Shown: positions 33,643 through 42,846, counted from the first letter of the stretch. The stretch is 64,000 nucleotides of DNA from Halogranum rubrum (GCF_900114455.1 NZ_FOTC01000001.1:583058-647057); one strand, 5' to 3'. Notes: generated from the sequence alone by a model not told the origin. Numbers and translations: made by a program.

Positions 33643-35718
33643 TTATCGTGCTGTCTTCACTTCTTCCAGTGACTCGGGGTTCTCGATACTGCTCATATCG
33701 CCGAGGTCTTCGTCCTGATACAGCGAGGAGATAGCACGACGGATAATCTTCCCCGACTGAGTCTTTGGGAACTCGTCGACGAATAGTACCTCGCGGGGGC
33801 GGAACGGCTTGCCCAACTCCTCGCCGACGAGCGTGCGCAGTTCGTCGCGCAACTCGTCGGTCTCGTCGACGCCGTCTTCGAGGACGACGTAGGCGACGAC
33901 GGCGGTTCCCGTCGTCTCGTCGGGGACGCCGACGGCGGCGGCTTGGTTCACCGACTCGTGTTCGATGAGTGCGCCTTCGACTTCGGCGGGGCCGACCTTC
34001 CGCCCGGCCACGTTGAGTGCGTCGTCGGCGCGGCCGTGGAGGAACCAGAAGCCGTCTTCGTCTTTCTGTGCCCAGTCGCCGTGGTCCCACATCGGCGGGT
34101 TCTCGAACGTCGACCAGTAGGTGTTCAGATACCGCTCGTCGCCTTCCCAGAGCGATTTGGTCATCGAGGGACAGGAGTCGCGGGCGACGAGGAAGCCGCG
34201 TTCGTGGGCGTCGGCGACCGATTCACCCTGGGCGTTCACGATGTCGATGTTCATACCCAGCCCCGGCCCACCGAGTGAGCAGGGTTTGAGCGGTTGGGTG
34301 GGCATCGGCATGAGGAAACAGCCGCAGATTTCGGTGCCGCCGGAGATGTTGATGATGGGCGCTTCGCTGCCACCGACCTTCTCGTAGAACCACATCCACG
34401 ACTCGGGGTCCCACGGTTCGCCCGTCGACCCCAGGAGGCGAAGACTGGAGAGGTCGTGTTTCTCGACCCACTCGTCGTCGTACTTGCGGAGCGCGCGAAT
34501 CGCCGTCGGAGAGATGCCGAAGGTGGTGAGTTTGTGACGCTCTATCATCTCCCAGAAGCGGTCCGGTTCGGGGTGGTCGGGCGCTCCTTCGTACATGAAG
34601 ATGGTGCCGCCGAAGGTGTGGTTTCCAATCAGCGTCCACGGCCCCATCATCCAGCCAATGTCCGAGACCCAGAAGAAGCGGTCGGAGGGTTTCTGGTCGA
34701 AGCCGAAGTGAATCTCCTTGGCCGTCTGCATCTGGACGCCCGCATGAGTGTGGACGATTCCCTTCGGTTTCCCGGTGGTGCCCGAGGAGTACAGCAGCAT
34801 CGACTCCTGGTCCGAAGGGAGTTCCTTCGTGTCGTAGGCGTCGTCCTGCGACTCGACGGCGTCGGCCCACCATTCGTCTCGTTCGTCGACCCACGGCACT
34901 TCCGTCTCGCTCTCCTCGTCACTCTGCTCGCGGGTCGCTTCGCTCCCCGCTCGCGTCTCCGAGGCGCGTTGCGCCTCGCGCGTCCCGAATCTGTCGAAGA
35001 CGACAGTGTGCTCGACGTGTCCTGCCTCTTCGATAGCGTCGTCAGCAGCGCCTTTCAGGAATATCTCGCCGCCGCGACGCTGGAAGCCGTCGCCGGTGAA
35101 GAGCACCGAACACTCCGAGTCTGCGATTCTGGTTGCAGTCGCGTCGACGCCGAACCCCGAGAAGATGGGGACGGCGACGGCGCCGACTTTGAAACACCCG
35201 TAGAGGATGGAGATTACTTCGGGAACCATCGGCATGTACAGCCCCACAGTGTCGCCAGTTTCGATACCGACGGACTCCAGATAGTTCGCCACCTTGTTGG
35301 CTTGGCGGTGGAGTTCGTGGTAGGTGACCTCCCGAACCTCGCCGTCCTCGCCCTCCCAGATACACGCGACCTTATTGCGCGTCTCGCTGTCGACGGCGGC
35401 GTGTCTGTCGAGGGTGTTGTGTGCGATGTTGATTTTTCCACCAGGATACCAGTCGGAGAACTGCGGACCCTCCGTATCGTCACGGACGGTGTCGTAGTCC
35501 TCGTAGAACTCGACGTCGAGGTAGTCGACGAGTTCGTCCCAGAACCACTCGACGCCGCTCTCGTCGACGCCCTCGACGTCCGTACACGTGCGTTCGATGA
35601 GTTCGTCGTAGTTCTCGATGCTGTGCTCTTGCATGAACTGCCAAACGTTCGTCGACTCGACGAACTCCTGGCTCGGTTCGTGTACTATCTGTCTCTCGTC
35701 GTGAGCTTCGGCTGGCAT
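33643..35718 (-). CDS. AMP-forming acyl-CoA synthetase, acetoacetyl-CoA-synthetase-like
   Basis: 691 residues from the ATG at 35718. A3 loop YSSGTTGKPKG and catalytic Lys in PKTQSGKIIRRA are intact. The acid pocket reads NISGGTEICG where acetyl-CoA synthetases have DTWWQTETGG; the SGGTE/D form is the one I associate with acetoacetyl-CoA synthetases and other larger-acid enzymes, so acetate is unlikely to be the main substrate. A charged segment of some 30 residues near 243-270 (REAQRASETRAGSEATREQS) is encoded by hairpin-rich DNA and looks like an insertion in the N-domain. Acetoacetate from the BKACE reaction is an attractive substrate. Confidence 0.85.
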   Translation of the reverse strand: MPAEAHDERQIVHEPSQEFVESTNVWQFMQEHSIENYDELIERTCTDVEGVDESGVEWFWDELVDYLDVEFYEDYDTVRDDTEGPQFSDWYPGGKINIAHNTLDRHAAVDSETRNKVACIWEGEDGEVREVTYHELHRQANKVANYLESVGIETGDTVGLYMPMVPEVISILYGCFKVGAVAVPIFSGFGVDATATRIADSECSVLFTGDGFQRRGGEIFLKGAADDAIEEAGHVEHTVVFDRFGTREAQRASETRAGSEATREQSDEESETEVPWVDERDEWWADAVESQDDAYDTKELPSDQESMLLYSSGTTGKPKGIVHTHAGVQMQTAKEIHFGFDQKPSDRFFWVSDIGWMMGPWTLIGNHTFGGTIFMYEGAPDHPEPDRFWEMIERHKLTTFGISPTAIRALRKYDDEWVEKHDLSSLRLLGSTGEPWDPESWMWFYEKVGGSEAPIINISGGTEICGCFLMPMPTQPLKPCSLGGPGLGMNIDIVNAQGESVADAHERGFLVARDSCPSMTKSLWEGDERYLNTYWSTFENPPMWDHGDWAQKDEDGFWFLHGRADDALNVAGRKVGPAEVEGALIEHESVNQAAAVGVPDETTGTAVVAYVVLEDGVDETDELRDELRTLVGEELGKPFRPREVLFVDEFPKTQSGKIIRRAISSLYQDEDLGDMSSIENPESLEEVKTAR
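34905..34985. repeat. Hairpin-rich in-frame insertion inside the acyl-CoA synthetase gene
   Basis: Contains GAGGCGC-GTT-GCGCCTC (7-bp stem, near 34960-34977) next to GCGGG-N-CCCGC-like arms around TCGCTTCGCT. The encoded residues are all polar or charged, and neighbouring acetyl-CoA synthetases in this window lack them. It resembles small palindromic repeat units that can insert in frame. Confidence 0.45.
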
Positions 35719-35796
35719 AGTTGCGCGTACCAATCGATGGTGGAGCAACCATCATAAACTATCGGGGAAGAGGCAGCGATTCGCAGTTTCTTAGGA

Positions 35797-36324
35797 CTAC
35801 TCGAATCGCCCAGTTTCCTTGTACTGCTGGCCGAGCTCAACGTAGTGCTCGTGGACGCGGGCAATCTCGTCGCGCTGGTCGTCCGTGAGGGGTTTGGTCT
35901 GTGCCGGGGCACCGTAGGCGAGGTGACCCTCCGGAATCGTCTGGTCCTGCAGGACGACTGCGCCAGCAGCGACGATACAGTTCGACTCTACCGTCGCCCC
36001 GCGGAGAACACAACTTTGCATCCCGACGAGCGAGTAATCCTCGACGGTTGCGTAGTCGACGACGACGTTGTGACCGATAGTCACCTCGTCACCGAGAACC
36101 GCTCCGTGGAGCATCGTGAACTCTTGGACGTTAGTTTCGGCCCCAACCACTGTGGTCCCATCGTCGCCGCGGAGGCACGTGAATGGCCAGAGACTAGCAC
36201 CTTCACTGACTACGACATCGCCGACGAGGTAGGACATCTCGGAGACGAAAGCCGAGTTCGCAACTGCTGGCGACTGCTCGCCAAGGGGTTTCTGCATGGT
36301 CCAGTTACCGAAGTCTCGGAGCAT
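35797..36324 (-). CDS. Gamma-carbonic-anhydrase-like hexapeptide-repeat protein
   Basis: 175 residues from the ATG at 36324. Left-handed beta-helix with hexapeptide pattern, then a C-terminal helix (DDQRDEIARVHEHYVELG). In gamma carbonic anhydrases and PaaY/CaiE three His bind zinc. Here TMLHG and IGHNV supply two, but the position of the third, usually VVxGH, reads VVVDY. Carbonic anhydrase activity is therefore doubtful; a PaaY-like thioesterase or acyltransferase role is possible. Four bases downstream of the DUF35 stop, so in one operon with the thiolase pair. Confidence 0.82.
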   Translation of the reverse strand: MLRDFGNWTMQKPLGEQSPAVANSAFVSEMSYLVGDVVVSEGASLWPFTCLRGDDGTTVVGAETNVQEFTMLHGAVLGDEVTIGHNVVVDYATVEDYSLVGMQSCVLRGATVESNCIVAAGAVVLQDQTIPEGHLAYGAPAQTKPLTDDQRDEIARVHEHYVELGQQYKETGRFE

Positions 36325-36328
36325 AGTG

Positions 36329-36712
36329 TTATCGCCGTGTTGGGTAGTCGAAGGCAAGGTGGCGCTCGCCAGCCTGAGACGTTGTGACTGTCGGTGAGAC
36401 CCTCACTCCAAGCGCGATGTCGTTGCCCTCTGCTAAGACTCGACCCGTCAACTGAACCGGACCGAAGTCGGCGATGGCGACGACCGGTGTCTCCCCGGCG
36501 AATTCGGCTGTCGTAACCTGAATCTCCGTGTACGTACTGACAGTGCCAGTGTCCGGCAGTGGTTTTTCGACCAGATGAGTGCTGCCACATTTGGGACACA
36601 CCCGTCGAGGTGGGAGTGATCCATGCCCAGACTCACACTCAAGATAGTAGCCTCGATCCGCGTCAACGGCGTCAAGTAAGTCATCGTAGCCAGCATTCTT
36701 CGAGTTCGTCAT
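36329..36712 (-). CDS. DUF35 OB-fold/zinc-ribbon partner of thiolase
   Basis: 127 residues. An N-terminal helix, a rubredoxin-like zinc ribbon with CPKCGS as the clear pair (the first knuckle reads CESGHGS, perhaps Cys/His), and an OB-fold (TVSTYTEIQVTT, GRVLAEGND). DUF35 proteins bridge thiolase and HMG-CoA synthase or otherwise present CoA substrates in archaea. The start overlaps the thiolase stop (ATGA), so the two proteins are very probably a complex. Confidence 0.88.
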   Translation of the reverse strand: MTNSKNAGYDDLLDAVDADRGYYLECESGHGSLPPRRVCPKCGSTHLVEKPLPDTGTVSTYTEIQVTTAEFAGETPVVAIADFGPVQLTGRVLAEGNDIALGVRVSPTVTTSQAGERHLAFDYPTRR

Positions 36713-37875
36713 TGAGTTACCTCCAGAACGTGGACAACCGCGCTTGCGACCGTCCCACCAGCGTTGTGAGCGACCGCGACAGAAGCGTCGTCGACGGCGT
36801 CGCTATTGACGTGGTCACCGCGGAGAAGCTTCGAAAGCTCGACGACCTGACTCACGCCCGTCGCACCGACGGGATGGCCCTTCGCCTTCAGCCCCCCAGA
36901 GAGATTGACCGGAAGTTCCCCATCGGCGGTCGTCTCCCCCTCAGCGGCCGCAGTGAGTGCTGTTCCCGTGTCGTAGAGTCCGAGTCCTTCGAGTGCGAGT
37001 ACCTCTGCGATGGTGAAGCAGTCGTGGACTTCGAGTAGGTCGACTGCGTCGGGAGTGATGTCGGCATCAGCATAGGCGTCACTTGCTGCCCGTTCTGTAG
37101 CGGGTGTCCGAACGAATGAGGACCGGTCCTGTAGCGCAAGCGTATCAGTTCCTTGGCCGGAACCGGCGATGGCGATTGGGGCGTTGACGTTATGTCGCTC
37201 AGCGTACCGCTCGCTGACGAGTACGACCGCACTGGCCCCGTCTGTGAGTGGACAAGCGTCGTAGAGTCCGAGTGGGTCTGCTACGGTCGGCGCGTCGATA
37301 ACGTCTGTGACTGTGATTTCTTGCTGGAACTGCGCGTAGTCATTGTCGAGTGCGTGGTCGTGATTCTTCACAGCGACGGCAGCGAGATCTTCACGGCTAC
37401 CGCCAAACTCGTCAAGATAGGCCCGAGCCATGAGTGCGTATGCACCCGGGAACGTTACGCCCGCGCGACGCTCGTAGAGATCGTCCGCGGCCATCGCGAG
37501 GCCTGCAGTAACCTGGTCGGTCGAGAGGTTGTTCATCCGTTCCATTCCACCGACGAGGACGACGTCAGCCGTACCTGCTCGGACTGCTTCGACACCACCA
37601 CGGAGTGCAACACCGCCGGATGCACAGGCGCTCTCGTATCGTGTCGCTGGGCCATTCATCCCTGCGGCCTCTGCCATGAGCGGTCCTTGATGCCCTTGTC
37701 GTTCGGCGACGGTCCCGACAAAGTTTCCATAACACAGTCGATCAATGTCGGTTCGGGGAACGCCCGAGTCAGCGATGGCTACGCGGACTGCTTCCGCGAA
37801 AAGGTCACGGCCGGTACGGCCTGGGTAGACACCGAACGCTGTGGAACCAACGCCCGCTATGCGGACTGATTGCAT
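36709..37875 (-). CDS. Thiolase (SCP2-type acetyl-CoA C-acyltransferase)
   Basis: 388 residues from the ATG at 37875 (MQSVRIAGVGSTAFGV). The active-site Cys sits in YESACASGGVALRGG; the His residues are in VHDCFTIAEV and GGLKAKGHPVGATG, and the C-terminal loop is VAHNAGGT, the form seen in SCP2-type thiolases with DUF35 partners. Catalyses acetoacetyl-CoA plus CoA to two acetyl-CoA or the reverse condensation. First gene of a three-gene operon with DUF35 and the hexapeptide protein. Confidence 0.92.
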   Translation of the reverse strand: MQSVRIAGVGSTAFGVYPGRTGRDLFAEAVRVAIADSGVPRTDIDRLCYGNFVGTVAERQGHQGPLMAEAAGMNGPATRYESACASGGVALRGGVEAVRAGTADVVLVGGMERMNNLSTDQVTAGLAMAADDLYERRAGVTFPGAYALMARAYLDEFGGSREDLAAVAVKNHDHALDNDYAQFQQEITVTDVIDAPTVADPLGLYDACPLTDGASAVVLVSERYAERHNVNAPIAIAGSGQGTDTLALQDRSSFVRTPATERAASDAYADADITPDAVDLLEVHDCFTIAEVLALEGLGLYDTGTALTAAAEGETTADGELPVNLSGGLKAKGHPVGATGVSQVVELSKLLRGDHVNSDAVDDASVAVAHNAGGTVASAVVHVLEVTQ

Positions 37876-38128
37876 ACGGCAAAGAGAGGTTGACCGTGGA
37901 TAGTAGGTGTTACGGTCGGACAGCGGCCTGTTCTGTGGCACTCGCCCGATTCGTGCTGATACTCGTCCGATTGGGAGGTCTGAGCGGGACTCGTGTGACG
38001 ACTAAACAACCCAACGCTAGTAACAGCAGTTGCACTCCTGTCGCGACACCGTATCGCTCTGCGACGAATTTGATAACGACGGATGCAACAGATAGTGACC
38101 TTTACCGATGGGAGCTCTCTGTGGATGA

Positions 38129-38138
38129 GTTAAAATAG
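38129..38138 (+). promoter_or_regulatory. TATA element for the UspA gene
   Basis: GTTAAAATAG centred about 26 nt before the ATG at 38160, predicting a leaderless message and fixing that start. Confidence 0.5.
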
Positions 38139-38159
38139 GATGTCTTCGTGTACTGCTGT

Positions 38160-38558
38160 ATGTACCAGATAGTGGTACCTGTCGACGACGACGTCGACCG
38201 CGCAGTTGCACAGGCACGATATGTAACCGAGTTACCTGGTGACCCGAACGAAGTCAGCGTCATCGTTGCGCACGCGTATCGTGATACAAACAGGACGACC
38301 GAGAAACCCGATGAGGAAAGCCAAGCGGTTATCGAGGCGATTAACTGTCTCCGTGATTCGGGCATGGCTGTAGAACAACGTGAACTGTACGTTCCGGTCG
38401 CAGAGAGTATACTCGACCTGACAGCCGACGTTGACGCGGATGCGATTGTGATGAGCGGACGGAAACGCAGCCCGACCGGGAAAGCCCTATTTGGGAGCGT
38501 TACGCAATCAGTCGTACTTGACGCAACGGTCCCGGTGACCGTCGTTAGTGTCGAGTAA
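38160..38558 (+). CDS. Universal stress protein (UspA family)
   Basis: 132 residues. The start MYQIVVPVDDDVDRA and the C-terminal nucleotide-binding pattern IVMSGRKRSPTGKALFGSVTQSVV are the UspA landmarks (G-2x-G-9x-G(S/T) type), followed by PVTVVSVE. Probably binds ATP and acts in stress signalling. It stands alone between the thiolase operon and a long spacer, with its own promoter. Confidence 0.9.
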   Translation: MYQIVVPVDDDVDRAVAQARYVTELPGDPNEVSVIVAHAYRDTNRTTEKPDEESQAVIEAINCLRDSGMAVEQRELYVPVAESILDLTADVDADAIVMSGRKRSPTGKALFGSVTQSVVLDATVPVTVVSVE

Positions 38559-39305
38559 GGTGGAGTAGCTGACTGTCTCAAGCGACTCGAAACAGAGCCG
38601 CTTGAGCAGGCTGCTCAGAACACTCACTAATCAGGAAGACTGTGAACTTCACCAGATTAAAACAGAATAATTTGGACGGTTTTTTCTGCAACTACCGACT
38701 GAAACTAGAATCGACGTGCCGACGTGGACGCCGGCGCTTCTCGGCAGATTTCTGGAAAAAAGGTCCGGCTTTGACTGCTCAACCCCGAATTGCTGGTGGT
38801 TAACGGGAGAATCGGGATTGTGCCATCAAGAGCCTCGTCGAACAGTCGCCGAAACCGATCTTGAAGACCAAGACGAGTCTCACGACGAGCTAAAAAATCG
38901 GCTAGACATGGACGCTACGGTAGTTTGTATCGACCAGCCAAGAAATATGTGCGGTTTGAGCCACGTACCGCGTGGTTTTCATGTAGCACGCTTCCTTCGG
39001 TTTCGCTCTCTGGACAACGTGACTGGCAGTGTTTGCCCGAGCAGGTTTGAGAGCGGGATAAACAACTAGCTCTTCGACCTGTTAGTTCCTTGTCTAGACA
39101 GTGCCGATAATCTCACTTATCAACAGACGAGGAGAGTACCCTCCCCCGCTATAGCTATTCACAGAATTATTTAACTAGTTCTATTCAGAATGCGCTACAC
39201 CGGCCGAGACAATTGGGATCCTTTCGACAGGTTCGTCGCTGGATGATGCTGGCCACGACTGTTTCGACGACAAGATACTTAGTGCCCCACAAATAGCCGT
39301 TCTGT
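38559..39305. other. Spacer with one unassigned open frame
   Basis: A 117-codon frame at 38716-39069 contains a stretch of acidic, haloarchaea-like residues (AETDLEDQDESHDELKNRLD) inside otherwise unlike sequence, so a decayed gene is possible. The rest is AT-rich and empty. A TATA-like ATACTTAG near 39268-39275 may serve the nucleotidyltransferase gene at 39306. Confidence 0.3.
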
Positions 39306-40502
39306 ATGACTATCTCCTCGGCCGTCGTTCTCGCAGCGGGTGAGGGAACGCGGCTTCGTCCCCTCACACGACATCGACCGAAGCCGATGCTCCCGGCAGC
39401 GAACCGTCCGATTCTGGAGTACGTCCTCGACGCACTGGTGGACGCCGGTATCGACGACCTGCACATCGTCGTCGGGTACAAGCGTGACCGCGTCCAGAAT
39501 CACTTCGGTGCGAGCTATCGCGGGCAAGCGATCACGTACCATCACCAGACGAAGCAACTCGGGAGCGGCCACGCTCTCTTGCAGGCCGAGGCCGGACTCG
39601 ACTCGGACTTCCTCGTCGTCAACGGTGATCAGATCGTCCACCAAGAGATGGTTCGCGCCGTCATCGAGGCGCATACGGTCAAAGACGTCGCGACGCTCGC
39701 CATCGTCGAGAGCGACCAGGCGTCCAGTTACGGGGCCGTCCGGATGGACGGTGACCGAGTGACCGAAATCGTCGAGAAGCCCATCGACGACACCTACCGC
39801 CTGCTGAACGCCGGTGTGTACGCCTTCGCCCCGTCCTTCTTCAGTGAAATCGAACAGACGCCGCGACAGCACGGCGAACTCGCACTGACCGACACACTCG
39901 GGACGCTCATCCACGAGGACCAACAGTGCGTCCGTGGCGTGCGCGCGACGGGCGTCTGGTGGGACGCGACGTACCCGTGGGACCTCCTGAGCGTCGCGCG
40001 CGCGCTGGTGACACGTGGGCTGGTCTCCGAACCCGAAACTGACGACGGCGTCTACGTCTCGCCGTCTGCCAGCGTCCACGACGATGCGACGCTGGAGGCA
40101 CCGGTCGTCGTCGGCCCCGACTGCGCAGTCGGCCCGCAGGCCGTCGTCGGTCCATACACGGCTCTCGGTCGAAACGTCACGATCAACGCTGGGGCCGTCG
40201 TCGACGGGTCGACGATAGACGCGGACTCGCGCGTCGGCCAGAACGCCACTGTCCGCGACTGCGTGACGGGTGAGTCCGTCCGAATCGGAGCCGGAACTGT
40301 CGTGAGTGGCGGCGTCGCCGACGTGCGTGTCGGTACCGACGTCCACGAACATTGCCGTCTCGGTGGCGTCGTCGCCGACCGGAGCGAAATCGGCGGCGGG
40401 TCGACGATTGCACCGGGTACGCTCGTCGGGTCGAACGTCACCGTCGAGGCGGGAACGGTACTCTCTCGGAACGTCGACGACGACGTGGAGGTCGTCAACT
40501 GA
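39306..40502 (+). CDS. GlmU-like bifunctional sugar-1-phosphate nucleotidylyltransferase/acetyltransferase
   Basis: 398 residues. Residues 1-230 are a nucleotidyltransferase with AAGEGTRLRPLT and the sugar/metal sites VVNGDQ and IVEKP. Residues about 250-398 are a left-handed beta-helix of hexapeptide repeats, the acetyl-CoA:amine acetyltransferase part in archaeal GlmU-type enzymes of about 400 residues. Makes UDP-GlcNAc from glucosamine-1-phosphate in principle. Its stop shares a base with the start of glmS (TGATG), so the two steps are coupled. No phosphoglucosamine mutase is in the window. Confidence 0.9.
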   Translation: MTISSAVVLAAGEGTRLRPLTRHRPKPMLPAANRPILEYVLDALVDAGIDDLHIVVGYKRDRVQNHFGASYRGQAITYHHQTKQLGSGHALLQAEAGLDSDFLVVNGDQIVHQEMVRAVIEAHTVKDVATLAIVESDQASSYGAVRMDGDRVTEIVEKPIDDTYRLLNAGVYAFAPSFFSEIEQTPRQHGELALTDTLGTLIHEDQQCVRGVRATGVWWDATYPWDLLSVARALVTRGLVSEPETDDGVYVSPSASVHDDATLEAPVVVGPDCAVGPQAVVGPYTALGRNVTINAGAVVDGSTIDADSRVGQNATVRDCVTGESVRIGAGTVVSGGVADVRVGTDVHEHCRLGGVVADRSEIGGGSTIAPGTLVGSNVTVEAGTVLSRNVDDDVEVVN

Positions 40503-42310
40503 TGTGTGGCATTATCGGCTGTGTCGGCCGCGGCGACCGGACGGTCGAAACGCTCCTCTCGGGGCTCTCGACGCTCGAATACCGCGGCTACGACTCTGCG
40601 GGCATCGCACTGGCGAACGGCTCGATCGACGTCGTCAAGAAACAGGGCGAACTCGACGCGCTCGAACAGGTCGTCGACACCACGACGCTCTCGGGGAGCG
40701 TCGGCATCGGCCACACGCGCTGGAGTACCCACGGCCCGCCCTCGGACCGTAACGCCCACCCTCATACGGACACCGAGGGGAACGTCGCCGTCGTCCACAA
40801 CGGCATCATCGAGAACTACCAAGAACTCCGCGACGAACTCGAACGCGAGGGTGTCGTCTTCACGAGCGACACCGACTCGGAAGTCGTCCCCCATCTCATG
40901 GCGCGGTCGCTGCACGAGGGGGCGTCCCCGCGAGACGCGTTTCGAGATGCAATTAGCCAGTTAGAGGGGAGCTACGCCATCGCCGCCGTCGTCGCCGGCG
41001 CGGACACCATCTTCGCCGTCCGACAGGACTCGCCGCTCGTCCTCGGCATCGACGACGACGCGTACTATCTGGCGAGTGACGTCCCCGCGTTCTTGGAGTA
41101 CACGCGCGACGTCGTCTACCTCGAAGACGGCCAGTTCGCCGAACTGCGAGCGGACGGCTGGACGGTCTTCGACCACGAGGGGACCGAGACGACCCCGACT
41201 GTCGACACCGTCGAGTGGAGCGCAGAACAGACGGGGAAGAGTGGCTACGACCACTTCATGCTCAAGGAGATCAACGAGCAGCCGACGGCACTCAGACAGT
41301 GTCTCAGCGGGCGCGTCGACGAGGTGAGCGGCGGCGTCACCGTCGACGAACTCGACGACCTCGACACGCCGAGTGCGGTTCAGTTCGTCGCCTGCGGGAC
41401 CTCGTACCACGCTGCCCTCTACGCGACGACGCTCCTCCACGAAGTGGGCATCCCGGCGAACGCCTACCTCGCCAGCGAGTACGCGACGACGCATCCACCG
41501 CTCCCGAACGACACGCTCGTCGTCGGCATCACCCAGAGCGGCGAGACGGCCGATACCCTGAGCGCCCTCCGGAACGCCGAGAGCCGTGGGGCGGAGACGC
41601 TCGCGCTGACCAACGTCGTCGGGTCGAGCGCCGCCCGCGAGTGTGACCACGCACTCTATCTCCGCGCCGGTCCCGAGATCGGGGTCGCCGCGACGAAGAC
41701 GTTCTCCTCGCAACTCGTCGGAGTGAACCTGCTCGTCGAGCGACTTCGCCCGAGTGGCAGTCCGACTGGAGAGCTTCGGTCGCTCATCGCCGGCCTTCGT
41801 GACCTCCCCGGACACGTCCAGCAGGTACTCGACGACTCGACGGCACTCGAACTCGTCGACGAACTGTTCGGCGCAGAGGCGTTCTTCTTCATCGGCCGCG
41901 GCCTCCACTATCCGGTCGCGCTCGAAGGCGCACTGAAGTTCAAGGAGATCACCTACGAGCACGCCGAAGGGTTCGCCGCCGGTGAGTTGAAACACGGTCC
42001 GCTCGCGTTAGTGACCGAGAACACGCCCGTCTTCGCCATCGTGACCGGCGACGACGAGGAGGCGCGAAAGACGCTCGGCAACATCAAAGAGGTCGAAGCG
42101 CGCGACGCGCCCGTCGTCGCCGTGACGGACGGGAAAGCCGAAGTCGAACGCTACGCCGACTACGTCCTGGAGATTCCCGAGACACACGAACGCACGAGTC
42201 CGGTGCTCGCGAACGTGCAACTGCAGTTGGTGGCTTACCACATGGCCGCCCGGTTGGGGCGGTCTATCGACAAGCCGCGGAATCTGGCGAAGAGTGTGAC
42301 GGTGGAGTAA
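40502..42310 (+). CDS. glmS: Glutamine--fructose-6-phosphate aminotransferase
   Basis: 602 residues, full length. Starts MCGIIGCVG, leaving Cys2 as the N-terminal nucleophile of the glutaminase domain (about 2-230). Two SIS isomerase domains follow (about 280-600: VACGTSYHAA, ITQSGETADTL, FIGRGLHYPVALEGALKFKEI, C-terminal NLAKSVTVE). Makes glucosamine-6-phosphate, the first committed step to UDP-GlcNAc, and so feeds the glycan locus downstream. Confidence 0.97.
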   Translation: MCGIIGCVGRGDRTVETLLSGLSTLEYRGYDSAGIALANGSIDVVKKQGELDALEQVVDTTTLSGSVGIGHTRWSTHGPPSDRNAHPHTDTEGNVAVVHNGIIENYQELRDELEREGVVFTSDTDSEVVPHLMARSLHEGASPRDAFRDAISQLEGSYAIAAVVAGADTIFAVRQDSPLVLGIDDDAYYLASDVPAFLEYTRDVVYLEDGQFAELRADGWTVFDHEGTETTPTVDTVEWSAEQTGKSGYDHFMLKEINEQPTALRQCLSGRVDEVSGGVTVDELDDLDTPSAVQFVACGTSYHAALYATTLLHEVGIPANAYLASEYATTHPPLPNDTLVVGITQSGETADTLSALRNAESRGAETLALTNVVGSSAARECDHALYLRAGPEIGVAATKTFSSQLVGVNLLVERLRPSGSPTGELRSLIAGLRDLPGHVQQVLDDSTALELVDELFGAEAFFFIGRGLHYPVALEGALKFKEITYEHAEGFAAGELKHGPLALVTENTPVFAIVTGDDEEARKTLGNIKEVEARDAPVVAVTDGKAEVERYADYVLEIPETHERTSPVLANVQLQLVAYHMAARLGRSIDKPRNLAKSVTVE

Positions 42311-42654
42311 GAGTCAGACGTTGTCAACGAGCAGTGGAGTCGTGGCGGCTCGCCAGAACGACGGCAGAACAACAATTGTCTATGTGCAGTCTCGACGTGT
42401 GAGCAAGAGGGCCACTGATCTCGGGAAAGACGATTCTCGTTACGGGTAGGACAGGATTCGTCGGGAGTCACGCCGCCGCAACGTGATCGTCGCCATATTC
42501 GCCGCTCGGTCCCCGATCAGGCAGTTATCGGTAGGGCCGGTCGCTCTGGCAATCGGGAGGCCCACAGTACCGATCACTCCTCGATTCGCTCGGCGCTAAA
42601 CACTCGGATGTTCGAATTCGCTTCTCCTATTTCGATGGATGCAGATAGTCACGT
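42311..42654. other. Spacer with gene debris
   Basis: Between glmS and the sulfatase relic. The only recognisable coding remnant is the Rossmann fragment at 42421-42486. The rest has no open frame of note. Confidence 0.4.
42421..42486 (+). pseudogene. Fragment of NAD-dependent sugar epimerase/dehydratase
   Basis: Reads GKTILVTGRTGFVGSHAAAT then stop. This is the N-terminal beta-alpha-beta Rossmann motif (TGxTGFVGSH) of nucleotide-sugar epimerases, with no start in frame and nothing recognisable after it. Short, so a chance match cannot be excluded, but its place in a glycan locus supports a relic. Confidence 0.45.
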
Positions 42655-42846
42655 CTAACTGAACGTCTCATCGGCCGGTTTAGAAAAATCCAGATCTTCG
42701 AGGTGTTGTTTTACTTGTTCGTATTTCACTCTATCAGCGGCGAGTGAATCGATGAACGGCGTTGTCTCCCTTTCGTCGCTGCTATAGCAGCTCACTCGAT
42801 CACGTCGGGCCGTGTCCAGAAGCAGAACGACAATATTCGGCTTCAC
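42655..42846 (-). pseudogene. Internally deleted sulfatase relic
   Basis: A 63-residue frame. Residues 1-38 (MKPNIVVLLLDTARRDRVSC, then TPFIDSLAAD) are the metal-binding N-terminus of a type-I sulfatase. The remainder (VKYEQVKQHLEDLDFSKPAD) resembles the C-terminal helix and tail of haloarchaeal sulfatases. The several hundred residues between are missing and the join keeps the frame. Almost certainly non-functional as a sulfatase. Confidence 0.6.

Noticed and set aside
34294-35757. Long plus-strand frame (487 codons) opposite the acyl-CoA synthetase
   Set aside because: Mirror of a GC-rich coding region; composition is that of antisense DNA and no domain was seen.
39279-40352. 357-codon minus-strand frame opposite the GlmU-like gene
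   Set aside because: The plus-strand protein has all nucleotidyltransferase motifs; the reverse frame has none.
40961-41995. 344-codon minus-strand frame opposite glmS
   Set aside because: Shadow of the well-conserved SIS domains of GlmS.
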